From UBA5420 sp964485345 (lineage in GTDB: Bacteria > Bacillota > Limnochordia > Darwinibacteriales > Darwinibacteriaceae): a stretch of DNA of 26,109 bases. Within the stretch, counting starts at the first letter, position 1; every line of letters begins with the position of its first letter. The position numbers and the translations under genes are program-made. Under the pieces are notes generated by a model, which saw only the letters and a program-made list of their open reading frames with translations, did no database searches and had not been told where the DNA came from. Shown one piece after another: positions 13,756-21,390 of this stretch. The stretch is taken from contig CAZAJB010000028.1 in assembly GCA_964485345.1 (NCBI GenBank), positions 1 through 26,109 of the forward strand, in the 5' to 3' direction.

Positions 13756-14997
13756 ATGTTTGAGCATTTGAGGAATACGGATACTGAAATTTTTCAGGTC
13801 ATAGGTCAAGAAATCCATCGGCAAAATCGTAACCTGGAGATGATTGCTTCAGAGAACTTCGTTAGTATGGCAGTCCTAGAAGCCCTAGGAAGTCAACTCA
13901 CCAATAAGTATGCGGAAGGCTATCCTGGTAGACGTTATTATGGTGGTTGTGAGTTCGTGGACGTAGCAGAAAATCTAGCACGTGATCGGGCGAAGGAACT
14001 TTTCGGCGCTGACCATGCTAATGTCCAGCCCAACTCGGGATCGCAGGCAAATCAGGCTGTGTTTTTCGCCGCCCTTCAGCCAGGTGATACAATTCTCGGT
14101 ATGGATCTGACCCATGGCGGGCATCTGACCCATGGCAGTCCTGTAAACCAGTCTGGTAAATGGTTCAATGTCGTTCACTATGGGGTACGAGCCGATGACG
14201 AGCGAATCGACTACGATCAAGTTCGAGACATGGCCCTCAAGCACCGTCCTAAACTGATCATTGCTGGTGCCTCTGCCTATCCTAGAATCATCGATTTTGC
14301 TAAATTTAGGGGAATTGCTGATGAGGTTGGCGCCCTATTCATGGTAGATATGGCCCATATCGCGGGCTTAGTGGCCGCAGGGCTCCATCCAAGCCCAATT
14401 CCCTACGCAGACTTTGTCACAACCACAACCCACAAGACCCTGAGGGGGCCAAGGGGCGGCATGATTCTGAGCACAAAAAAATATGCCAGGGATGTTGATA
14501 AAGCCATTTTCCCAGGGATTCAGGGCGGTCCTCTAATGCATGTGATTGCCGCCAAGGCAGTATCCTTCTTCGAGGCACTCCAGCCTGATTTCAAGGAGTA
14601 TCAGAAGAACGTGTTGGCGAATGCGCAGGCCCTAGGTGAGACCTTGCAGGGGCATGGATTCCCATTGATCTCCGGTGGAACAGACAATCATCTGTTACTT
14701 GTAAACGTCAAGGCCAAAGGTTTGACAGGCAAAGAAGCTGAGGAGAGGCTCGACAAGGTGGGAATCACGGTCAACAAAAACACCATCCCCTTTGAGACAG
14801 AGAGCCCCTTCGTCACCAGCGGTGTACGCATTGGTACCCCTGCTCTCACCACAAGAGGCATGGGCGTAGATGAAATGCGGACAATTGGCGATCTAATCGC
14901 CCAAACATTAGAGCATGATCGGAGCGACTTTACTGCAATCCGTCAAACCATTGCGGAGCTCAGCGAAGCGCATCCTCTTTATTCAGAAATAAGCTAG
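13756..14997 (+). CDS. glyA: Serine hydroxymethyltransferase
   Basis: A 413-residue PLP enzyme that interconverts serine and glycine with tetrahydrofolate, the main one-carbon source. The PLP lysine is Lys227 in VTTTTHKTLRGPRGG. Other family marks: LEMIASENFVS, NKYAEGYPGRRYYGG, QPNSGSQANQAVF, MVDMAHIAGLVAAG and near the end TSGVRIGTPALTTRGMG. Full length. ATG follows GAGGGGAAGGG. The following transporter starts 13 bases downstream, so both are probably co-transcribed. Confidence 0.97.
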   Translation: MFEHLRNTDTEIFQVIGQEIHRQNRNLEMIASENFVSMAVLEALGSQLTNKYAEGYPGRRYYGGCEFVDVAENLARDRAKELFGADHANVQPNSGSQANQAVFFAALQPGDTILGMDLTHGGHLTHGSPVNQSGKWFNVVHYGVRADDERIDYDQVRDMALKHRPKLIIAGASAYPRIIDFAKFRGIADEVGALFMVDMAHIAGLVAAGLHPSPIPYADFVTTTTHKTLRGPRGGMILSTKKYARDVDKAIFPGIQGGPLMHVIAAKAVSFFEALQPDFKEYQKNVLANAQALGETLQGHGFPLISGGTDNHLLLVNVKAKGLTGKEAEERLDKVGITVNKNTIPFETESPFVTSGVRIGTPALTTRGMGVDEMRTIGDLIAQTLEHDRSDFTAIRQTIAELSEAHPLYSEIS

Positions 14998-15010
14998 GAG
15001 TGGGTCCGTT

Positions 15011-16324
15011 TTGATCCCTGGTTCCGCCATAAAGAAAGATACAAAGAAAGCCATGGAGTTAAATACCGTGGAAGGGGCCTTCGCGGTGGCTGCCGATAAT
15101 CTGGCAGCCCCCTATCTTGGCCTTTTTGCGTTGGCCTTAGGTGCTACGCCGTCGCAGATTGGGATGCTTACCGCCTTTCCCAACTTCCTGGGCAACATTT
15201 TGCAGGTTCCTTCGGCCTTGCTCGCGGAAAAGCTGAAGGATAAGCGTCAGCTCATTATTGCGGGCGGCGTCTTGAACCGAGCCTCCTGGATTCTCATGGC
15301 CTTCTTGCCCTTCTTGGCTGCACCAGAGTACCGGGTGAGCATTGTCATTTTGCTTGCCACCCTTCGCTTTATGTCAGCAAATCTTGGTGTTCCTGCCTGG
15401 ACTGCCTTACAGGCAACCCTGATTCCCAAGTCCATCCGGGGAACATACTATGCCAACCGCAACATGGTTCTAAATACCTGTGCCGTCTTGGCTACCTTGC
15501 TGGCGAACTTCTTACTTCGCCTAGAGTTCCCCCTGAGCTATCGAATCATTTTTCTCCTGACGACTGCTCTAGGCCTTTTGTCTCTTTACATCTTTAGCAA
15601 GATCGATTTCGATCAGAACCAGCCCAAAGGGACTTCGCCGAAAGCGAGGTCGAAATCTAGGGGTTTGGCCCTCAAGAGGGTCAAGGCCTTTGCCCGTGAA
15701 GTCCGTAGTCAAAAGGATTTTAGTAATTATGTGGTGAGCGCCATCATCTGGAACTTTGGTATCCTGATCGCCAGTCCCCTCTTTGTCATTTATTTCGTGG
15801 AAGACTTAGGTGGCCCCGCAGGCCATTGGGCTCTTTTTGCTGCGGTAAACCTGGCATCCATGGTATTGATTCAGCGCTATTGGGGGAGACTGGCCGATTA
15901 TTTCGGACAGAAGAGTGTCATGATGGTGAGCGGTCTCGGGATTGTTACGATGCCTTTATGGTGGTGGATTGCTCCAAACACTTGGTTTCCCTTTATCATT
16001 CACATTGTGAACGGAGTTTTTTGGGGAGGCTACAACCTAGCAGCCTTTAACTTACTTCTGGAAGTGACCCCAGACGACAATCGCAGTCTCTATGTAGGTG
16101 TCTATAACACACTGATGGGTGTGGCTACGGCCGTTGGTCCCCTCTTAGGGGGCTTTGCGGCAGAGGTAGTAGGTCTCAGACCTGTTTTTCTGGTCTCCTG
16201 TGCGGTGCGGGCCTTGGCCCTGTATCTCTTTTTTCGCAATGTTACCGATACGGGTGGACGGCGAATGCGCCCTAGGGACTTGGTGCCCGGTCAGAAGGGA
16301 AGACTAACTTTGCCAGGTGCTTGA
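15011..16324 (+). CDS. MFS transporter
   Basis: A 437-residue major facilitator protein, about 12 membrane helices in two halves joined by a basic loop (residues ~205-240, PKGTSPKARSKSRGLALKR). Family marks are weak but typical: AADNLAAPYLGLFALALGATPSQIGML in helix 1, LAEKLKDKRQLIIAGG as the loop 2-3 motif, and a symmetrical GRLADYFGQKSVMMVSGL in the second half. The substrate cannot be read from sequence. The TTG start at 15011 lies ~11 bases after GGAG; the ATG at 15053 is an alternative that would remove 14 polar residues. The stop codon overlaps the -35 box of the serS promoter. Confidence 0.85.
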   Translation: MIPGSAIKKDTKKAMELNTVEGAFAVAADNLAAPYLGLFALALGATPSQIGMLTAFPNFLGNILQVPSALLAEKLKDKRQLIIAGGVLNRASWILMAFLPFLAAPEYRVSIVILLATLRFMSANLGVPAWTALQATLIPKSIRGTYYANRNMVLNTCAVLATLLANFLLRLEFPLSYRIIFLLTTALGLLSLYIFSKIDFDQNQPKGTSPKARSKSRGLALKRVKAFAREVRSQKDFSNYVVSAIIWNFGILIASPLFVIYFVEDLGGPAGHWALFAAVNLASMVLIQRYWGRLADYFGQKSVMMVSGLGIVTMPLWWWIAPNTWFPFIIHIVNGVFWGGYNLAAFNLLLEVTPDDNRSLYVGVYNTLMGVATAVGPLLGGFAAEVVGLRPVFLVSCAVRALALYLFFRNVTDTGGRRMRPRDLVPGQKGRLTLPGA

Positions 16325-16349
16325 TCTTGGCTCGAAAATAGACTATAAT
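16321..16349 (+). promoter_or_regulatory. Promoter of the serS T-box transcript
   Basis: TTGATC (16321-16326), 17-bp spacer, consensus TATAAT (16344-16349). The -35 overlaps the TGA of the MFS gene. Transcription should begin near 16356, just before the T-box leader. Confidence 0.8.
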
Positions 16350-16355
16350 AATGGG

Positions 16356-16580
16356 TAATCCAAGAAGTGATGAAGGAGCCTACTAAGTGCCACCTGGATA
16401 AAGAGAGCTGGTGGAAGGTGCAAACCAGCCCGGTGCCTTGGGATCCAACTCCTGAGCTAGGAGATAATTGATCAATTAAGGTGAATTGCGGCATTCCGAC
16501 GAAAGCCGCGATTAAACAGGGTGGCAACGCGGGAAATATTCTCGTCCCTGAGCTTTCGAGTTCAGAGGCGAGTTTTTTTT
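16356..16580 (+). promoter_or_regulatory. T-box riboswitch (serine) upstream of serS
   Basis: The leader has the standard T-box parts. Stem I begins around AAGGAG and contains the AGAGAG motif and distal hairpin GCTGGT...ACCAGC with GGTGCAA in its loop (16402-16429). The specifier codon is best read as TCC at 16444-16446 (Ser), followed by A. The T-box proper AGGGTGGCAACGCGGG is at 16518-16533, and its UGGC pairs with a tRNA end carrying discriminator G; tRNA-Ser carries G, as the gene at 17992 shows. A terminator follows. Uncharged tRNA-Ser should favour the antiterminator and turn on serS. Confidence 0.93.
16541..16580 (+). terminator. T-box-controlled terminator before serS
   Basis: CTCGTCCCTGA (16541-16551) pairs with TCAGAGGCGAG (16562-16572), 11 positions with one mismatch, followed by eight T's (16573-16580). 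Its 5' arm lies just after the T-box motif, as needed for the terminator/antiterminator switch. Confidence 0.9.
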
Positions 16581-16596
16581 ATTAGAAAAGGGGGAC

Positions 16597-17886
16597 ATGG
16601 CAGTGCTAGACCTGAAGATGATTCGTCAGAATCCAGACAAGGTCCGGGAAGGACTGGGCAAGAAGGGTGAGGATACCCAGTCTGTCGACGCACTTTTGGT
16701 GCTGGATGAACGTCGCCGCAGTATATTAACGGATGTGGAGAAGCTCAAGGCAGAACGCAACAAGGTTTCTGAGCAGGTAGCGCGTCTCAAACGCGAGAAA
16801 CAGGATGCCCAATCCCTGATCGAGGAAATGAGTGTCGTCTCTCGCAACATCAAGGATTTCGATGAGGAGCTAAGAACCGTCGATGGGAAGATCCAGGATC
16901 TGCTCCTGCGAATTCCTAATCTACCCCATGAATCGGTAACCGTGGGTACAAGTGAAGATGACAACCGGGAGATCCGGCGCTGGGGCGAAGCGACGCAGTT
17001 TGACTTTGAACCCCTTCCCCATTGGGAACTAGGGGTCGACTTGGATATTCTTGACTTTGAACGGGGCGGAAAAGTCACGGGCAGCCGTTTCTACTTCTTG
17101 AAAGGTGCTGGAGCCCGTCTAGAACGTGCCTTGATGAACTTTATGCTCGATTTGCACACGGTAGAGCATGGCTATCGCGAGGTTTTCCCTCCCTTCATCG
17201 CCAATCAAGCTAGCGTCACCGCTACAGGCCAATTACCGAAGTTCGGTGAGGATATGTTCAAGCTCGAAGGCTTGGATTATTACTTGATACCAACAGCAGA
17301 GGTTCCTGTCACCAATCTCTATCGAGATGAGATCTTGGGGATGGAGGATCTACCCATCTACCATGCGGCCTATTCGGCAAGCTTCCGCTCGGAGGCTGGT
17401 TCGGCAGGGCGCGACACCCGAGGCGTGATCCGGGTGCACCAGTTTAACAAGGTGGAATTGGTGAAGTTCGTGGTTCCCGAAGACTCCTATGACGAGTTGG
17501 AAAAGCTGACCAAGAATGCTGAAACAGTCCTGCAGAAACTGGGTTTACCATACCGGGTGGCGGAGATCTGTACAGCGGACCTAGGTTTTACCGCTGCCAA
17601 GAAGTATGATCCCGAGGTGTGGATGCCGAGTTACCAAAGGTATGTGGAGATTTCCTCCTGCAGCAATTTCGAGGACTTTCAAGCCCGCAGGGCGAATATC
17701 CGCTTCCGTCGCGATAAGGGATCCAAGCCAGAGTTTGTTCATACCCTAAATGGCTCAGGACTGGCCGTAGGGCGCTGCCTAGCTGCGGTGCTCGAGAATT
17801 ACCAGCAAGCGGATGGCTCTGTCGTGGTTCCTGAGGTTTTGCGCCCCTACATGGGCGGACTCGAGCGCATTACTCCCCGCGCCTAG
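16597..17886 (+). CDS. serS: Seryl-tRNA synthetase
   Basis: A 429-residue class IIa synthetase. Residues ~30-105 form the long antiparallel coiled coil that grips the variable arm of tRNA-Ser (KLKAERNKVSEQVARLKREK and onward). The catalytic part has motif 2 FRSEAGSAGRDTRGVIRVHQ and motif 3 NGSGLAVGRCLAAVLENYQ, plus TGQLPKFGEDMF and the EISSCSNFEDFQARR segment that binds ATP and serine. Complete. RBS AAAAGGGGG. It is expressed under the serine T-box and followed 105 bases later by a tRNA-Ser gene. Confidence 0.97.
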   Translation: MAVLDLKMIRQNPDKVREGLGKKGEDTQSVDALLVLDERRRSILTDVEKLKAERNKVSEQVARLKREKQDAQSLIEEMSVVSRNIKDFDEELRTVDGKIQDLLLRIPNLPHESVTVGTSEDDNREIRRWGEATQFDFEPLPHWELGVDLDILDFERGGKVTGSRFYFLKGAGARLERALMNFMLDLHTVEHGYREVFPPFIANQASVTATGQLPKFGEDMFKLEGLDYYLIPTAEVPVTNLYRDEILGMEDLPIYHAAYSASFRSEAGSAGRDTRGVIRVHQFNKVELVKFVVPEDSYDELEKLTKNAETVLQKLGLPYRVAEICTADLGFTAAKKYDPEVWMPSYQRYVEISSCSNFEDFQARRANIRFRRDKGSKPEFVHTLNGSGLAVGRCLAAVLENYQQADGSVVVPEVLRPYMGGLERITPRA

Positions 17887-17950
17887 CTAGACAGGCGGCC
17901 GGGGAGGACCCTAGGACCCACCGCTATTCAGCGATTCCCGAAATAGCCAC

Positions 17951-17979
17951 TTGTTATTAGCAGAAGGTTGCGATATAAT
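17951..17979 (+). promoter_or_regulatory. Promoter of tRNA-Ser
   Basis: TTGTTA (17951-17956), 17-bp spacer, consensus TATAAT (17974-17979), with the mature tRNA 5' end 13 bases further on. Confidence 0.8.
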
Positions 17980-17991
17980 GTATCAAGCTGA

Positions 17992-18081
17992 GGAAGGGTG
18001 CCAGAGTGGACGAATGGAGCGGTCTTGAAAACCGTCGAGGGTTTGCGCCCTCCGTGGGTTCAAATCCCACCCCTTCCGCCA
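17992..18081 (+). tRNA. tRNA-Ser (anticodon TGA)
   Basis: A 90-base class II tRNA with long variable arm. Acceptor GGAAGGG (17992-17998) pairs with CCCTTCC (18071-18077); discriminator G 18078; CCA is encoded (18079-18081). The anticodon arm is GCGGT-CTTGAAA-ACCGT with anticodon TGA at 18026-18028. The variable arm is CGAGGG TTTG CGCCCTC, and the T arm GTGGG-TTCAAAT-CCCAC. It reads UCA and probably other UCN codons. The specifier of the T-box upstream is UCC, best matched by a GGA isoacceptor, so this tRNA may not be the main effector. No terminator separates it from the next gene, which starts 18 bases later. Confidence 0.96.
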
Positions 18082-18099
18082 TTTTTTGGAGTGTTATTC

Positions 18100-18495
18100 G
18101 TGAAACCGAGAGGGAAACTTAAAGGAGATTTCATCTTAATTGTCGTAATAGTACTCATAGGGCTCGGTGCCCTTGCGTATAACCAGATAGCTGTACCAAA
18201 GAACGGTCCAGGTACAACAGTGGTTGTGGAGATCGAAGGGAACGTAGTGAGTGAGTTCGCACTTTCCGAGGATCTGGCACCGCACCGCATAGAAACCAAG
18301 CATGGCTTTAATGTGCTTGAAATTCATGGGGGACAAGTTAGAGTAGCTGAAGCCGACTGCCCCGATCGTCTATGCGTGCACACAGGTTGGCGGCAACATG
18401 CTGGACAGGTCATCGTTTGCTTACCCCACTATTTTGTGGTGAGAATTGTTGGTGACAGTGACGACCAGGGGAATTTGGATGGCTTTACCTATTAA
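18100..18495 (+). CDS. NusG domain II-containing membrane-anchored protein
   Basis: The GTG at 18100 follows GGAG (18088-18091) by 8 bases; the frame also runs back into the tRNA but that cannot be coding. The 131-residue product has a basic N-terminus, one membrane helix (about 9-27, FILIVVIVLIGLGALAYN), then a small beta domain outside the membrane. The domain carries the NusG_II pattern EADCPDRLCVHTGW...GQVIVCLPHYFVVRI with three Cys residues. Function of this family is unknown; in many Firmicutes it sits near electron-transport or polyprenyl-synthesis genes. Here it lies directly after tRNA-Ser and 18 bases before a response regulator, so it may share that transcript. Confidence 0.85.
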   Translation: MKPRGKLKGDFILIVVIVLIGLGALAYNQIAVPKNGPGTTVVVEIEGNVVSEFALSEDLAPHRIETKHGFNVLEIHGGQVRVAEADCPDRLCVHTGWRQHAGQVIVCLPHYFVVRIVGDSDDQGNLDGFTY

Positions 18496-18513
18496 GTGAT
18501 AAGGGTGATGGTA

Positions 18514-19197
18514 ATGGTAAAACAAAAAGTACTTATCGTAGATGATGAAGTCTCTATCCAGGAATTGATTCGCTTTAATCTTGAACAAGCAGGATTTGAC
18601 ACCGGGGTGGCCAGCGATGGCCTAGAAGCCCTAGAAGTGTTCGAATCCTACAAACCGGATCTGATTGTTTTGGATCTGATGCTTCCGGGCAAAGATGGCT
18701 ATGACGTATGCAAAGAGATTCGGCGCACGAGTAATGTGCCCATCATCATGCTCACAGCTAAAGAGACCGAACTCGAAAGGGTGCTTGGCCTCGAGCTTGG
18801 TGCTGACGATTATATGACCAAGCCCTTTAGCCCCCTAGAGCTCGTGGCGCGTATTAAGGCTGTGCTGCGTCGGGCTAGCGGTCAAGAAAACCAAGACGAA
18901 AATGAGTACAAGGTAGGAGGTATCTTCCTCCAGGTTGATACCAGGGAAGTTAAAGTCAGCGATCAGACGGTCGATTTGACCCGCAAAGAGTTCGACCTGC
19001 TTCATATCTTTATGCAGAATATGGGCAAAGTCTTAACCCGTGAAGTCTTGTTACAAAAGGTTTGGGGTTACGAGTATGAAGGTGAAACTCGTACTGTTGA
19101 CGTGCACATTCGTCACCTCCGTCGCAAGCTCGGTCCCGAAGGCGAGACCCGCATTGAGACCATTCATGGGGTAGGGTATAAACTAAGGGGGAACTAA
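18514..19197 (+). CDS. OmpR/PhoB-family response regulator (WalR/PhoP-like)
   Basis: The start used is the ATG at 18514 with AAGGGTG ~6 bases upstream; the frame opens at a GTG (18496) with no RBS. The 227-residue product has a receiver domain with the acidic pair Asp10-Asp11, phospho-acceptor Asp54 (LIVLDLMLPG), Thr81 and Lys103 (MTKPFSP). The C-terminal winged-helix DNA-binding domain (about 133-226) ends with VWGYEYEGETRTVDVHIRHL and GVGYKL. Best resemblance is to WalR and PhoP of Firmicutes. Two bases separate it from the kinase gene. Confidence 0.93.
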   Translation: MVKQKVLIVDDEVSIQELIRFNLEQAGFDTGVASDGLEALEVFESYKPDLIVLDLMLPGKDGYDVCKEIRRTSNVPIIMLTAKETELERVLGLELGADDYMTKPFSPLELVARIKAVLRRASGQENQDENEYKVGGIFLQVDTREVKVSDQTVDLTRKEFDLLHIFMQNMGKVLTREVLLQKVWGYEYEGETRTVDVHIRHLRRKLGPEGETRIETIHGVGYKLRGN

Positions 19198-19198
19198 C

Positions 19199-20869
19199 TT
19201 GAGGAAATGGAGTTTTGCTAAGCCATTACTTTTCAAGTTAACATCATTAGCATTGGTGGTAACCTTGCTTTCTGTTGGGGTTACCGCCTTTTTTGTCGCG
19301 CGTTATTCCCAAAATGCCCTAAAGGACAGAGCTCAGGCAGATCTCCTCACCGAGGCTCAGATGATTCGCCTCGTCCTCCAAGAGGAACCAGGTGACCTCA
19401 GGCAACGGATCCTAAATCTAGCTGCGGCTACTGAACGTTTGATCACACTGGAAGACGGTCAGGGCAATACTGTCGTGGATACTATCCCCGAGGGGTTAGA
19501 GCCACGTGATCTCATTGCCGCAGAGGTGCGTCTGGAGGATCAGGGAGTTCTCAGGGTAGCGGTCCATACCAAGGAAATTCAAAGCATCTACGACAACTTG
19601 ATACGTGGCTCGATTCTAATCGGCATCCTCGTGGCCGTAGCTGCTATTGTGGTGGCCTTTTTCCTTAACAGAGCGATTACAGAGCCACTCCAAGATCTCC
19701 TGGTGGCCGTCCGCCGTTTGCAGGAACGAGAATTTGGGCGCAAGGTCTTGGTACAGAGCACTGACGAGATCGGTCAACTAGGCAAGGCTTTCAACGAGCT
19801 CTCGGAGACTTTAGAAGAACTATTTTTTACCATCAGCGACAGAGAAGGTACCTTAGATACAGTCTTAACGAGTATGGATGATGGTGTAGTGGCTGTGAAT
19901 ATGCGGCGCGAGGTCATTTTGGCCAATCGGGCAGCCGCGGATCTTTTTCATCACAATCCTGAGGATATGATCGGCAGGAACCAGTTTGAAGCGACGCGTA
20001 ACGAAGAGTTGTCTCGTCTGCTGGAAAAAACAATGGATGGTAAGGATTCTTTTAGCCAAGAAATGCGCCTCCGTCCAGGGAGTGAGCGAGCTATCGCGGT
20101 GACCTCGAGTCCCCTAGAAGATCAACATGGGAAAATCCAAGGGGCGGTGGCCGTCATGCGTGATGTGACGTCCTTACGACATCTTGAGCAGATGCGGCAG
20201 GAGTTTGTGGCTAATGTGTCGCATGAACTCAGAACCCCCCTTACCTCCATTAAGGGCTTTGCAGAGACCCTGCTAAATAGCAGTTTTGAGGATCGAGCCC
20301 TGTCCGAACGCTTCTTAGGAATTATCAATACCGAAACAGACCGCATGATCGCCCTGATTAACGATTTGCTCGATCTGTCGCGGATCGAAAGTGGCAAGCA
20401 ACCCTTTAAGAAGGGTGCTGTGGATATGAAGCGAGTTTTTGAGGACACTGTCTTGATGCTACAAAGCAAGGCCAGCGCCAAGGGCGTGACTATCGAGAAT
20501 AATATCTACAGCCAGGTCATGGTAGAAGGGGATGAAAAGCTACTCAAACAGGTGGCTTTGAATCTAGTGGACAATGGCGTGAAGTACAATACCGAAGGCG
20601 GCAAGGTTTGGATCGAGGCCGAGCAGGGGCTTGATAGCGTAGAGTTCATCGTGGGCGATACTGGCCTGGGCATTGCAACCGAACACTTGGACCGGATCTT
20701 TGAACGATTTTACCGAGTAGACAAAGGTAGGGCACGCCATATGGGCGGAACTGGTCTGGGACTTGCCATCACCAAGCATATTGTTGATAAGCACAAAGGA
20801 ACCATTGCCATCGAGAGCAGAGTGGGCAAGGGTACGAAGATCCGGATTACGTTGAAGAAGATTAGTTGA
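19199..20869 (+). CDS. Sensor histidine kinase (WalK/PhoR-like, HAMP-PAS-HisKA-HATPase)
   Basis: A 556-residue membrane kinase. Transmembrane helices at ~13-34 and ~136-157 enclose an extracytoplasmic sensor region of ~100 residues. HAMP (~158-210), PAS (~215-325), HisKA with phospho-His342 in VANVSHELRTPLTSIKGF, and an HATPase domain with an N box (LVDNGVKYN), G1 box (VGDTGLGIATEHLDRIFERF) and G2 box (GGTGLGLAITKHIV). This order is that of PhoR/WalK kinases. The start is a TTG at 19199 with AGGGGGA upstream. It would phosphorylate the adjacent regulator. Signal unknown; WalK senses cell-wall state and PhoR phosphate or wall intermediates. The usual WalHIJ partner genes are absent, so WalRK is not assured. 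Confidence 0.92.
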   Translation: MRKWSFAKPLLFKLTSLALVVTLLSVGVTAFFVARYSQNALKDRAQADLLTEAQMIRLVLQEEPGDLRQRILNLAAATERLITLEDGQGNTVVDTIPEGLEPRDLIAAEVRLEDQGVLRVAVHTKEIQSIYDNLIRGSILIGILVAVAAIVVAFFLNRAITEPLQDLLVAVRRLQEREFGRKVLVQSTDEIGQLGKAFNELSETLEELFFTISDREGTLDTVLTSMDDGVVAVNMRREVILANRAAADLFHHNPEDMIGRNQFEATRNEELSRLLEKTMDGKDSFSQEMRLRPGSERAIAVTSSPLEDQHGKIQGAVAVMRDVTSLRHLEQMRQEFVANVSHELRTPLTSIKGFAETLLNSSFEDRALSERFLGIINTETDRMIALINDLLDLSRIESGKQPFKKGAVDMKRVFEDTVLMLQSKASAKGVTIENNIYSQVMVEGDEKLLKQVALNLVDNGVKYNTEGGKVWIEAEQGLDSVEFIVGDTGLGIATEHLDRIFERFYRVDKGRARHMGGTGLGLAITKHIVDKHKGTIAIESRVGKGTKIRITLKKIS

Positions 20870-20879
20870 GTGCTTTTCC

Positions 20880-20928
20880 AGAGCTAGAAGCAGTCTAGCT
20901 TAAGGAAGAGCTTTTTTTTGCCCTTTTT
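20880..20928 (+). terminator. Weak or alternative terminator after the kinase gene
   Basis: AGCTAGA (20882-20888) pairs with TCTAGCT (20894-20900), but the run of eight T's begins only at 20912. A second hairpin, AGCTT with GAGCT just before the T's, overlaps the 3' arm of the first. The two are mutually exclusive. Termination is plausible but not certain. Confidence 0.45.
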
Positions 20929-20939
20929 CAAGAAGACCG

Positions 20940-20968
20940 TTGACAAAAGGCTTGATTGGTTATATGGT
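20940..20968 (+). promoter_or_regulatory. Promoter of the gntR-ABC operon
   Basis: Consensus TTGACA (20940-20945), 17-bp spacer, TATGGT (20963-20968). Transcription would begin near 20975, about 38 bases before the gntR start. The -10 and start region are covered by an inverted repeat (next entry). Confidence 0.7.
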
Positions 20969-20991
20969 TAATTACACAGGTAACTAACCAA
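20956..20991 (+). promoter_or_regulatory. Candidate operator for the GntR regulator
   Basis: TTGGTTA (20956-20962) and TAACCAA (20985-20991) are inverted, with an inner pair GTTA (20967-20970) / TAAC (20981-20984). The element covers the -10 box and expected start site, a position suited to repression by the product of the first gene. Autoregulation is usual for YtrA-type regulators; binding here is inferred. Confidence 0.55.
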
Positions 20992-21012
20992 GCAACACGA
21001 AGGAGGGAAACT

Positions 21013-21390
21013 TTGATTCTGAACTTCGATAACGAGCAGCCCATTTACATTCAGTTGGCCGAAGCCATAGAGGACGACGTTCTGAAAGGCATTATGGAGG
21101 AAGATACGCAGATTCCCTCTACCACAGAGATCTCCGTGGCTCTGAAGATTAATCCTGCCACAGCCAGAAAAGGAGTCAACCTGTTGGTGGATGAGGGAAT
21201 TCTGTATAAAAAGCGGGGTGTCGGAATGTTTGTGACAGTTGGGGCCAGAAAGAAAGTGATGCATAAACGTAGGGCTGAGTTCTACGAGTCCTTTATCGTC
21301 ACACTTTTGGACGAAGCGCGGAAACTAAATATTTCCCAGCATGAACTGGTAGAGATGATTGAAAGGGGTCTGCCTGACGATGAAGATTGA
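21013..21390 (+). CDS. GntR-family regulator, YtrA type
   Basis: The TTG at 21013 has AGGAGG (21001-21006) at 6-base spacing; upstream in-frame codons (from 20956) lie in the promoter. The 125-residue product has the GntR winged helix in ~10-75: QPIYIQLAEAIEDDVLKGIM, IPSTTEISVALKINPATARK (recognition region) and LVDEGILYKKRGVGMFV. The short helical tail after it is typical of the YtrA subfamily, which controls ABC transporter operons. It overlaps the ABC ATPase gene by 11 bases, fixing their joint expression. Effector unknown; relatives respond to cell-envelope antibiotics. Confidence 0.88.
   Translation: MILNFDNEQPIYIQLAEAIEDDVLKGIMEEDTQIPSTTEISVALKINPATARKGVNLLVDEGILYKKRGVGMFVTVGARKKVMHKRRAEFYESFIVTLLDEARKLNISQHELVEMIERGLPDDED

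Noticed and set aside
17998..18099. N-terminal extension of the NusG_II frame through the tRNA
   Set aside because: Those bases form a complete tRNA-Ser; the translated start with an RBS is at 18100.
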